A stretch of DNA of 64,000 nt, from positions 2,356,001 to 2,420,000 of the forward strand of contig JAVLRN010000003.1 of assembly GCA_032821775.1 (NCBI GenBank), given 5' to 3'. The stretch's first letter is position 1, and every line of letters starts with the position of its first letter. A model generated the notes under the pieces. It was not told the DNA's origin. It did not search any database and saw nothing but the letters and a program-made list of their open reading frames with translations. Source of the stretch: Sanguinoderma infundibulare (taxonomy: Eukaryota > Basidiomycota > Agaricomycetes > Polyporales > Polyporaceae). The translations under genes were made by a program, and so were the position numbers. Below, in pieces: positions 35,135 through 45,821 of the stretch.

Positions 35135-38100
35135 ATGAGCTCGACGAAACGGCCACGACGACATAGCCCTGGATTCGACGAGGACACCAGCGCAGGTTGG
35201 CATCACGAGTCCCTGTCAGCGAAGCCGCTCGCGCTCACTCTGCTCACACACCTAACAAGACCGCTATCCTCGACGCCCACCACGATCACCACGACCTTCG
35301 CGCAACGGCCACGACATGCGACGAGACGACTCAAGCTCCCGCGGCCGCCTCGACGTCGACGACCACAGGCGGATGGTAGACTCTTCTGACCGTTATGCGT
35401 ACGACCGCAGGGACGACCAGCGGAGGGGGAGAGACTCGCATGATGCACGGGACGGGGACGGTTGGTCGAGGCATGGCCACAACGATGTATGGCTCTTTTC
35501 CTTTCGCTCTCTAGTGACCGAGAGGTTGCGAACATGCATATTCAGCACCCTTCTCCGCAGGACGCTATGGGGTGGACCCCCGCACGCCGTCACGACGAAC
35601 GTTCAGGCGGCTATGGCCGCTCGTCACAAGACGACGGCCGTTCCAGCCGTCAGTCTCGCTACAACGACGATTTGAGGGACGATCGGAGAGAGGGGAACCT
35701 AAGGGAGCGACAGAGGGATAACGGTTGGGAGTCTAGGCGGCCCCTCACCGCATCGCACAGTTTGGGTGACGAGCCTTCGAGGGGTATCTCGTCCAGCCAC
35801 GGTGAGTCCTCCAATCGGGAGGATCGTTCTTGGGAGCCGTCCGCGTCGTGGCAGCCTGGTCGCCGTGAAGGTGGCTCTGGCTCCACGCCCAATCAGCGGA
35901 TCCAGACTTCAGGCAAACCAAAGTCGAAAAATAAGGCAAGCAAGAAGGGAAGCAACAGCAGCAAGCAGCAACAGCAGCAGCAAAAACGTAGCTGGCGTGA
36001 CGATGACAGTCAGTTGAACAAGTGCGTCGTTTTTCGTCTCGTTCATGTTGCGGTCCTGACGGGTTATGGCCTACAGCTGGACTCGTCGAGAGCCGAGTTC
36101 TTCCAAGAAGAGCGCACCGCCGCCTTCAACGGGAAAACGCCGGAGTCGTCGCTCGGTGTCTCCTGGCCGCTCTCGTTCCCCTGCAGATTCATATTACTCT
36201 CGTCGCTCCTATCGCAGTCGCTCCCGCTCTTTCGACACCCCCAAGCGTCGTCGCCGAGATGACACCCCGCTACGTAGTGGCCGTAGCCCCAATTACTACG
36301 ACAGGCAACGCGGTCGAGAATCTCGCCGCGAACGGCGACATTCCCGGTCGCCACCTTCTTCGCCACACAGTATCAGCAGTCGTGGACGTGGTAGACGACG
36401 ACATCCGTCAACGTCCAGCTACAGTCGGAGCAGGAGTCGCAGTCCCAGTCGAAGCCCACGCGACCGACCCAAGGCTGTTCATCGACTCCCGCAGGCGACG
36501 TCAATCAAGGATATCTCGATATCCATACCCAAGTTCAGCAATGGCAAGAGGAAGGGCAAGAAGAATGCCCACGCCAACGGAAAATTAACTGATGTATGCA
36601 CCATTTCCTCTGTTTCCTGATTGAGTTGCTCATGTCCGGGACAGCTCTTTCCTTCGTCGTCTTCACTCCCTGAGCGCCCTAATACATCCATGCTTCCGCC
36701 TAGGGCGCCATCACCTCAGCGCAGGTCCTCTCCACCACCTACCCATCGTTCTCCAGAGATGCGGAAATCTGCTAGCACTAGCTCTACTGGCAAGAAGGGC
36801 TTCAAACCTATCGGCCCCGCCAGCAATTCACTGAAGCGGTTCTTCCCCGGCGAAGATGACGAAGAGAGCCCTCCGCAGACAACCAAACACACTGCGCCTC
36901 CTACCTCCCGACCAGGCTCTCCAGAGCTGCAAACGTCTCGTATCAATGGCACTCCTGACTCCCGAGGGCGACGATCGTCTGTCGACATGGAGGAGAGTCC
37001 TCGGCAGACGCCGCCTCCGCCGATCCGAGAGCATCGTTCACACCGTGAACGACAACAGGCACGACACCCTCCGAAGCCACAGCGACAGCAACCGCAAGAA
37101 CCGCAAGAGAAGCTGTACGTGGTCCTTGGCCATGTAGGTACCGGAACGTTCGGCAAAGTGTACAAGGCGAGCCACACTACAACCGGAAGGATGGTTGCTC
37201 TCAAGCAGATCAAAATGGAGGGTGAGAAGGAGGGCTTCCCTGTCACAGCTATGCGAGAAGTCAAGCTCTTGCAGTCATTGCGACATGAGAACGTCGTGCG
37301 GTTGTATGAGATGATGGTATCTCATGGTGAGTTCCACTCGGATGTCTCGTATATACGCTACTTATAAACCACCCAGGCACGGTCTATATGGTGATTGAGT
37401 ACATGGACCACGACCTCAGCGGCATACTGCAGCAAACACAGTTTGTGTTCACTGACGCGCATCTCAAGTCATTTTGCCGGCAGATGCTCGCCGGTTTGGC
37501 CTACCTCCACCACAAGGGCGTCATCCATCGCGACATCAAGGGCTCCAACATCCTCGTTAACAGCCGTGGGGAGCTCAAGCTCGCCGACTTCGGTCTCGCT
37601 CGGGTGTATCAGAAGCGTCGGAAGAGCGACTACACGAACCGTGTTATCACTCAGTGGTACAGGCCCCCCGAGCTGCTGCTCGGTGCGACGGTTTATGGCC
37701 CTGAGGTCGATATGTGGAGTGCCGGGTGAGTCATGTCGGTCACAGCCTTTTGGGTTACCTGTACTCACTTCTCCCTAGGTGCATCATGCTAGAGCTCTTC
37801 ACGAAGAAGCCTGTGTTCCAGGGCGCAGATGAGCTCCAGCAGATCTACGTCGTCTACAAGATCATGGGGACGCCCACTGCGGACACATGGCCTAACGTTA
37901 CGAGCCTTCCGTGGTATGAGATCTTCAAGCCGAACGAGTTCATCCCCAACCGCTTCAGGGAGTTGTTCAAGAAGTAAGCCTTCCCACACGACGTTCGCCA
38001 CGCGCGGAGCTAACACATTTCCCTCTAGATGGCTGTCGCCTGCTGGTCTTGACCTTGCAGAACAACTGTTGTCGTACAATCCCGAGCGTCGTATAACGGC

Positions 38101-38300
38101 AGTGCAAGCACTCGAGGCGCCGTACTTTAACCAGGAGCAACCGCCTGCGGCGACACCAGTCGGGTATGTGGCGTCCCTGGTCGTATGTCGACGTGTATAC
38201 TCATATCTGCTTTAGGCTGTCGACTTTGAAGGGAGAGTGGCATGAGATGGAGAGCAAGCGGGAACGTGACAAGAAGCGCAAGGGCGATGGCGTCGAGTAG
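35135..38300 (+). CDS. CTK1: CTD kinase CTK1 (CDK12/13-like) with RS-rich N terminus
   Basis: Cyclin-dependent kinase that phosphorylates Ser2 of the RNA polymerase II C-terminal domain during elongation. Nine exons (35135-35195, 35260-35486, 35561-36021, 36077-36593, 36645-37326, 37377-37725, 37779-37973, 38029-38163, 38216-38300) give 903 aa. The N-terminal about 570 residues are Arg/Ser/Asp/Pro rich with many RS dipeptides and a short poly-Gln, as in CDK12/13. The kinase domain starts near residue 585: GTGTFGKVYKA, VALKQIKM (catalytic Lys), PVTAMREVKLL in the PSTAIRE position, HRDIKGSN (about residue 700), DFGLARVY, and TQWYRPPELLLG. The tail is basic. Nuclear. Confidence 0.94.
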
Positions 38301-38415
38301 AGGGTCATCGCGCGTTGATGGATGATATTCGCTTATCAAGCTTTTACACTCCTCTTCACGGACTACGTCTACTGTCACTGCTATCAGAGTACATATGATA
38401 CATTGCAATGCATAT

Positions 38416-40012
38416 TCACGCTTGTACACTTCCGAACGATACGAGCCCCTTCTCTGTGAGATGTTGCACGATGGTCTCGACCTGGGAAATATATTCAGCG
38501 CAACGGCCAAGGTAGTTGCGATAGAGACACTTACGTTGGCACCGGTGAGACGGATCTGCATATCCCACCGTTTTGTGAAGGGTGCACCGGTGTCTTCTTC
38601 CACCTGCTCAACGTCACCAAGACCTCCGGCCTTACCCTGCGCGTCGTCATCCTCGCCGCCCACGTCGAAGGAGATGAGCTTCTCGACCTGGTCGATGGTA
38701 CCCTTGAGACGACCTTGCTCAATCATCTTTCGGGCCATCGTCTCCGCGGCGCCCGGGGTGACGTCTAGGAGTGTACCCAGCCCTCGGAAGGTGATGTTGT
38801 TGTACACTTTCGAACTTGCAAGAAGATTGTGTTCCATCACGGCGCGATCCAACACGGTGGACGGACCCTTGCGAGTGCTGATCGTCGGGTCGTTCGCGTC
38901 GTCGTCGTCGGCCGCCACGATGGACGCCAAACGATCGTTGGATGAGATCTCGATCTTGGCGAGCTGGTGCGGCTTGAGGGTGCCCTCGAAGTCTTTGATC
39001 TCGTTCGAGCGCAGGATGCGGTCGCGGAACATCTTCTCCATGATGCGGAACGAGGGGAGCTCTTGTGTGCGCTCGTCGCGGCAGAGCGATGCGAGCACGC
39101 GGGAGCGGTTGGGGCCTGCAGGCGCGAGAATAGCGCATGTCATGGCTGCGGAGCTGCAGGTACGCGAGAAGGTAGGGGTTAGAAACGATGGGAACGAGGG
39201 ACGAGTTGTGTGCAGTGGTGTACACACAGCATGTGCTTCCGCTCTTCTTCGTCGATCTCGGGGACCCAGCTGAGCTCGTGGTACCGACTGGCGGCCTCGA
39301 GGAACTTGCGGCTGTAATCGCTAATGCGTGCCTGGCAGAGCTTGAAAGACAAAAGGGTCTCCTTCTCGGCCGACGTATGCGCAATCAAAGCAGCGCGGTT
39401 GTAGAAACGTTCTGCCTGCACTGAATCCTCGTCTTCAAGTAGCAGGCGAACGATACGGACGTATACTCGCAGCTTCTCTGCGTCGGGGAGGGCCCTGTAC
39501 GCGGTAGGTCTTAGCTAACGCCACAGAATATGCCTCGCGCCATACCATACCTCTGGCCGGAATCAAGAGATATGCCCATCAGGACGCGTGCTGCATCACT
39601 CCACTCCTCCTCGTGTTCGTAGATGTCCGCGAGTTGGAACCTCAGGATATTTACCTGGAGGTGTTATGGGCATGGGCGCTTGAGGGTCCTAGGAGGACGA
39701 TTGCGTACTCACCTGCTCTTCATAGGTGACGATGCGGGGTTGGATGAGCTCGAGCACATCCTTGACTATCGTCTTTCTCAGCTCAGTGTCCTTGATCTTG
39801 CCTTCCGAGAGAGCCTTGACGAGCTCTGTAACGACCAATCTGCCGATCACAAGGCCGACGCTGTCCTGATTGACATTCTCGACCAGCAAGTGGATGTCCC
39901 TGTCCAAGCCAGCTTGATCTTGGCGGGTGAGGAGGTCGGTAAGAAGTGCTTGGTATCCAGCGGCCTTGTCTTTCTGGTTGAGAGGGGCCAACTGTGCGAG
40001 TCTGCTCTCCAT
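38416..40012 (-). CDS. CSN4: COP9 signalosome subunit 4
   Basis: PCI-domain subunit of the COP9 signalosome, which removes NEDD8 from cullins. Five exons (39713-40012, 39551-39654, 39228-39494, 38535-39153, 38416-38481) give 451 aa. Helical repeats occupy the N-terminal part (MESRLAQLAPLNQKDKAAGY). The PCI/winged-helix region includes MFRDRILRSNEIKDFEGTLKPHQ and VYNNITFRGLGTLLDV, and the C terminus is TEKGLVSFGSVQA. The conserved block VLMGISLDSGQR marks CSN4 rather than proteasome Rpn5. Its 3' end lies 115 bp from the CTK1 stop (convergent), and it diverges from the exon-repeat gene. Confidence 0.95.
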
Positions 40013-40597
40013 TGGGGGGGAAGGTGAGGACGAGTGGCTTTGGATTGTAGTGGCAGTGGCTGCAGCAGAGGAGATCAGACGCACGTGGCCGAGTGGCCCT
40101 GTCCAAATCGGCAACTGGAGTGCGGCCCGCGGAGGATGGGCGCTTGACGGAGGACGGCCACGGAGCGCGCATGGTACCATGGCCACCGGCGGGTTCGGAT
40201 GGGTGGGATCAAGGCAAAGTCCCGCAACGTTTCTCCTTCCTTCGTTTCTCCTTCGTCCCAGGCTGGTCCAGGGGGGTTAGCAGGTTCGCTTTCTCTGTTA
40301 TTCCTCCTACGCCGCCCGGATTACCACCGTCGTCCTGGAGATTCCCAACGGCCAATACCTTGTTTGATGCTGTGATCCAATCACTGTCAACACCGTCTTA
40401 TACATACAGTGCTCATAGCCTGGGCTCGCACTTCTTCCGCCCCCCTTCTGCTTCCAGACCTCTTCGTTTCTTTCGCCAGCTCTCCAAGCCGTCCCGGGCC
40501 TCCCGCCGCCTATTGTACCCTTCAGCTGCCAGTCAGCAGTTACCCGACCTCCTCCCTTCTCTCGTCCAATCCTACTACTCTCGCAAAGTCTGCGCTA
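40013..40597. promoter_or_regulatory. Divergent intergenic region CSN4 / exon-repeat gene
   Basis: A 585-bp region between divergent start codons. No clear TATA box. A plus-strand frame running through it into the next gene lacks protein-like features. Confidence 0.45.
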
Positions 40598-43500
40598 ATG
40601 TCGCATCTCACCGCCCCCATGCCTCATACGGGCGGTCATGTCCCGAAACCGTATTTATACGACCTACCCCGTCCAGCCCATCCCCTCACCCCGCCGGACA
40701 CAGAGGACGAGACTCACCTGGTTCCCCCAGCGCCGAACGTGCCTGGACTCGAGATGGAATCCTTGGCTCCTCAATTCCCATCAGCGCTCGACTCTCCCAA
40801 CCCATCTTCCTTCGGAGGCCTTCACCGGAAGAGGTCTTCAGTGACTTACGTCCACTCAGGTCTCCGAGAATCCAGGGAGCGCGTCGTGCAAAGAGGTCTC
40901 AAGTGGTTGGTGGCCGTGGTCCCCCCTGCCTCGTTCGTTCAGGAACACGGCCATCTGGGACACACGCTTTCCTCAGGCCCTTCCCCTCGCTTGTCCGGCG
41001 GCTTGCTCATGCCGCTGTATCCTACCGTAAGCATTCCTCAGCGTGTTTATAAATCACTTAACCGACCTTCCCTCTAGCTATCCAGTCAACTCAGCGCTAT
41101 CGCCCGTGAATTCAGCTTTCCCAGCATCTCCGGCTTGTGCGTGTACTTGCACACGAACCACAGCGGCATCTCCCTCACTCCACGTGTGTCCGACGACACT
41201 TGGCCCATGCTCTGGAACCATCTCTTCGACGTCCGCTCCCCCTCGTTGCCAATTCAGCAGCTGCCTATCGGCGGTCAGATAGAGTTCGACATAGACTTGA
41301 CCAGAGCGCGTTGGTATGACTCCTGGCTCGCCTCGTCCCGTCGCGACTTCGTCGATGTACCGCAATCTGTCGCCCCATCCCATTGGCGGCGCGACAGCCA
41401 AACATCTATCAACGAGCCTCTCGACGACCAGATCGACGCAATGTCCTTGACCCAGCAGACGACTGCCAAGGGACGCAACATCAAGAAATTATCTCTATTG
41501 GACCGTTTTGATTCAATGTCTGTACGGTCTAGCTCTAGGTTGGTCCCAAGAGATGAGTCTCCGCCGAGCCAATCTGGGAAACAGCTCACGCCCCAAGTGC
41601 TCTCCCCCATCGTCCAAGAGGACGAGCCTCTCACGGCAAAAAAGGCGATTGACAGCCGCGTTCACTCCTGGCGCATGAGCGCATCTGCGGCAGCCCGGAG
41701 CCCCCTTGCTGCGACCGGACAGACCAGCCTGGATCCTGTGAACATGCCCAACACCATTGAAGATCTTCCCACCGGAACTGCTTCTGAATTCGAGCTCAAC
41801 CTGGACGACTATACGTGGTCTGTTTCTTCCGTAGGGCCGCCGGACTACGATGTCCAGTCTGTCTCCTCGTGGGAGTACACCCACTCTGTCCACCTGGATC
41901 GCAGGGGTGAGGGTTCTGTCTGTCTCACGCCTTCCATCTGCACTTCCTTCGGCCCCAACGACGACTTTGTGCCGTTTTCACCTGCGTCGTATATGTCTCG
42001 TCTCCCGTCTCCCGACATCGCATGGCGCATGATGGAGGACGTTCCGCCCACCCCGACCACGGCAACCAGCTGGGGTGCTCCGCTCGAGTACCCTCCGTCC
42101 CCGGTTGCTTCGTCTTATGCGCCTTCCATCGACATCGCCGCGCGGCACATGTCCAGCCAGCCCGTTACCCCATCGACTGCCACGTCATGGGGCGCACCGC
42201 TGTTCTATCCGCCGTCGCCGGCCATGTTGTCTCGCGCCCCGTCTCCTGGTCTCTGCGACCGTGTTGCGCCTAGCGTCCCGACCTCCCCACGATTCCGCCG
42301 ACGTGCGGAGGCCCAGGATACGTTGAGCGTGCTCGACTTGGACTCGAGCATCTACCCGTTCGCTGTCCCCTACTTTGATGCATCTGCATCACTCGAGCAG
42401 ACGGTAGAGCCCCAGCAGGCAGAACGCATGGCTTGTTTCGTCTTCCCGCCACCGAAGAAGGTCAAGCGTGTTCGTGAGGATGCGACACCCGGCGCGACCC
42501 TCGGTTACCCCACGCTCGACATATACCCGGCAGTCTATCCTACCCTGTCCATCTACCCGGCTCTTCTTACTCTGGATGATGGCAAGCTCTGTACTCCAGT
42601 TCTTTGTGAGTTGCTTGTTGGCTCTTCATTTACCTTGAGATCCTGATCGAGCGGTGACTATATTAGACTCGGCTGATTGCCCCTCTGTGGATGTTGAAAT
42701 CGCTGAAAATGAGGAACTGTCCATTCGTCTATCGACCTCGTACCCTAACATAGAGATCTGTGAGTGATTGATTTGGCGGGCTCGCGGCTTTGGCTTCTGT
42801 CTCACAAAATATATTGCAGATCCTGCAGTCTACCCGTACTTGAACATCTACCCTGCAGTATCTAACAACATCGTCGCTACTGTTGCCCGTTCCGCTCCGG
42901 TTGTCCCTGCCATCTTGCCCCTGACTTCTGGCTATCCGGACTTTAACATCTGTGCGTTCGATTATGTCTCTTGAGTGCATTGCGGAGCTGATTCGTTGCG
43001 CAGATCCCTCGGTCGGCTACCCGTGGTCCGTGTACGATATTTACACGCCAACGCAAGCTTCCACGGCTACAAGCGCTTCCCTCCCTTGCATCGATATTCA
43101 CCTGCAGGCGACGTACCCTGCTTTCGAGATTTGTACGTGTCTGTGAACCACGGCGATAATCAGTGCTAACATAGCATTTGGTTAAGACTCCCCTGTGTAT
43201 CCACACAGTCTAGACAAGATATATCCCTCGGTTGTTGGGGAGAAAGTGGCCCCGGTCTACTCTCATGCGGTCTTGGTAGGCGTGGAACGCCAGCATCAGG
43301 TGGCTGACATCGGTCGGTTGCCTTCATTCCTAGAGTAGTGTGGCGTAATAACAGGATCATTAATCCCCGCAGCTGCTATTCGTGAGGCTTCCAAGGTGAC
43401 GCCAGCGGTCCTAGTCAGTTTGGGCAACGACTACCCGACCTTCAACATATGTAAGGGAATTTACTAGCTACGCCTCATATCAGTGAGACTGAACTTGTGT

Positions 43501-45517
43501 CGCAGATCCGGCTGTTTACCCGTGGTGTGTGTACGAGATCTACCCCATCGTTCATGGCATCGCCAGCGAGAACAGTGGAGTCTTCGTGAGCTCGGCTGGC
43601 CAATACCCAGTCCTCGACATCTGTGAGTAACACTTGCTCGCGGTTACATCTTTTGTAGTCTCACTTCTTTGTTTTCGCATAGACCCGGCGGTAAAATCGT
43701 GCAGTCTAGGGGTCATGTGCTCTGTGGTTACCTTGGAACTTAGTCGTTCTAACCAGGATACTCGAGGTCATCCCGTGGATCTTGCAGCCACGTACCCGAA
43801 CATTTGTCCTTGTATGTTCGATTTCACAGCTCAGCGACATGCCCTGACAATCTTTTGACCCTTTTTAGACGCACCGGTGTACCCCCACCTCGAAATCTAC
43901 CCTGCTGCTTCGTCAGAAGATGTGTACCCAAACCCCGAAATCCTCCCTGCTGCTTCCTCAGAGGATGTGTCGAACATCGAGGTCACACTGCATGGACTGG
44001 AAACCTCGATGTCTCAGTACCCCAATCTGGTTATCTGTGAGTACATATTTTCCCGTGCTTGTTACAATAGTTGACCCGTCATGACAGACCCCGCTGTCTA
44101 TCCGTTCATCGAGATTTACCCCAGCTCGTGGAGTCAGTCTGTGACGCAGGGCCCTATCGTTCCAAGGAGAAAACCGAAGTACACCCACATGGAGCTTTGT
44201 GCGCAGGTGCTTGCAGTTACCGAGGCTGCACCGACGCCTGTGGTCCAACGAAGGAAGTCGACGTACACTCACATGGAGCTACGCGCCCAAGTCCTTGCTG
44301 CGGCTAAGGCATCTCCCCCTGCTCCTACACCAGCGCCTGCACCCTCGCCATCGCCTGCGCGAACTCTTCCTTCTGTTCCGGCTCCTCCACCTGCCAGAGT
44401 TGCCTCGCCTGTATCCACTCCCAGAGCTGTCTCTCCTGTCCTGAGAACCATCTCGCCAGTGGGTTCTGGGGCAGAAGCCAGAACTGCTTCTCCTGTGTCG
44501 GAGTCAGTATCGCCTGCTGAGCCCAGAGCGGCGTCGCCCACCCAGAGATCGATTTCACCCCCGAGCGCTGCGCCTTCACCAGCGCCGGTTACTCCGCGTC
44601 CACGCCCTGCCGAAATGGAACTCCGCAACGATGACGAAGAGGACGAGCACATCGAGGGTCCAGCGATAGTCGCCATCGAACCGAGCCCTGTTGCGTCTGA
44701 CGTAGACCCGGGCTCTCCGGTTCTGTTCGAGATGGTGACTACTCCGGTGCAAGCCCGACCGCCATCCCAACCCGCGGCTCGTGCAGACCCTACCGTCGTT
44801 CGTTTGCGTTCAAGTACTATAAATGCACGACCTTCTCGTCCGACTTCCATGATCCAGCCGCCGTCGTCCGAGTTGCCCCCTATCCCAACGGCCCGGCGTT
44901 CTGTCAACCGCCTTTCCGGCCTCCCTCCTCACCCTGCAGTCAACAGACGTCTCTCCCCGTCGTCCATCCCCAGACCAATGTCCACGTTCGGACCGCTTCC
45001 CCCGCCGCCACAGGCACCAGCAGCATCCCCCGCCCGCGCGTCTCCACCCATGCGAAAGCAGACCATGATGAACTCGGTTCGTGAAGAGGAGTCTCCAATC
45101 AGGACTCGTTCTCTTCGGCTCCCTTCGCCGCCTGATGAGCTGCAGGGGGGCTTCCGAACGCCGACGGAGACTCTGTCGTCCGTCTCGCCCTTGGGCAGTG
45201 GGAAAGCTGATCTGAGCAGAGCCAAGACGATGCCCACTCGCACTACGCCCCGTGGGCCCAGGAGCAGCACGCTGGTTTCTGAGCGGATGAGGGCGTTTGA
45301 TAACCCTAACGGTGAGCTTCCTCTCCCCCCATGTCTCTCCAATCCAGACTGATTTGCTGTAGTCGTACCGAATGCCAATAGCGGCTCGCTAAAGCTCCGC
45401 ATGCCGACTCTGGCCGAGTTCCCGTCGCCTCCTCAGTCGCAACAGTCTTCGGCCTCGAGCCCCGCTCGGACGACGCCAGTGTCGAGGCTGGATAGGTCAA
45501 AATATCCGTTTGCATGA
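40598..45517 (+). CDS. Unknown protein with Tyr-Pro exon-repeat array
   Basis: Family not recognised. Twelve exons (40598-41026, 41078-42605, 42667-42759, 42820-42951, 43004-43132, 43187-43312, 43373-43450, 43506-43622, 43683-43811, 43869-44036, 44088-45311, 45363-45517) sum to 1,435 aa. Exon 2 begins with a globular-looking segment (LSAIAREFSFPSISGLCVYL, WPMLWNHLFDV, IEFDIDLTRARWYDSWL). Two 39-residue tandem repeats containing TATSWGAPL-YPPSP follow. From the end of exon 2 the protein carries motifs of the form YPxLxIYPAVYP. Exons 3 to 10 are short, all start and end in phase 1, and most open with Y-P-A-V-Y-P-like text and close with YPxFxI. Exon 11 is Ser/Pro/Ala rich and probably disordered. 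No signal peptide or membrane segment seen. The donor of exon 6 (GTCGGT) is the least certain border. Confidence 0.8.
41996..42229 (+). repeat. Two tandem 39-residue repeats (117 bp each) in the exon-repeat gene
   Basis: Units 41996-42112 and 42113-42229 encode aligned copies sharing PS-DIA-R, TP-TATSWGAPL and YPPSP. A decayed third copy starts at 42230 (SRAPSPGLCDRVAPSVPTSP). Confidence 0.85.
42667..44036 (+). repeat. Array of eight phase-symmetric exons coding the Tyr-Pro module
   Basis: Exons of 93, 132, 129, 126, 78, 117, 129 and 168 nt are each divisible by three and bounded by phase-1 introns. At nearly every border the intron falls within a Tyr codon, T|AY, between YPxxxI and (Y)PAVYP, so exon edges coincide with motif edges. 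Confidence 0.85.
43880..43969 (+). repeat. Direct 45-bp duplication within exon 10
   Basis: Two adjacent 15-codon units, YPHLEIYPAASSEDV and YPNPEILPAASSEDV. Confidence 0.85.
44165..44320 (+). repeat. Tandem repeat RRK...YTHMEL-AQVLA in exon 11
   Basis: Units starting at 44165 (84 bp) and 44249 encode RRKPKYTHMELCAQVLA and RRKSTYTHMELRAQVLA. Confidence 0.8.
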
Positions 45518-45821
45518 GCTTGGCGAGTTGGATGGATGTTCTTTACGCGTACACCAGGGCCTCCAGTCCTTTCTGATGTTGGCGCATCTGTGTACTTATG
45601 GGTATTATAGAATTATGTTTTTGCATGCATACGCGATTATAGTGGGCATTTGGGGGCATCTGGTCGTGAAGCTCGAAGTGGTCGACCCCATTAGCGCTTG
45701 GAGGACAGGAAAGTGGCGTGGGTAAGGGAACGCGGACACGTGTCCTGGCGCGTCGCGACGCGTCGAGGCTGTCCTTGTCACTGCAGCTCTTGCAGTCATC
45801 TCCCACTCCGCCGTCCTGCCT
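45518..45821. other. Intergenic: exon-repeat gene 3' flank and RDH54 promoter
   Basis: A 304-bp gap between two same-strand genes. No gene seen. Confidence 0.5.

Noticed and set aside
34744..35187. 147-codon minus-strand frame upstream of CTK1
   Set aside because: Overlaps the CTK1 first exon, random composition, no splice or family support.
43277..43372. Longer intron from the GTAGGC donor in exon 6 of the Tyr-Pro gene
   Set aside because: It ends exon 6 in phase 0, which conflicts with the phase-1 start of exon 7; the GTCGGT donor at 43313 keeps frame.
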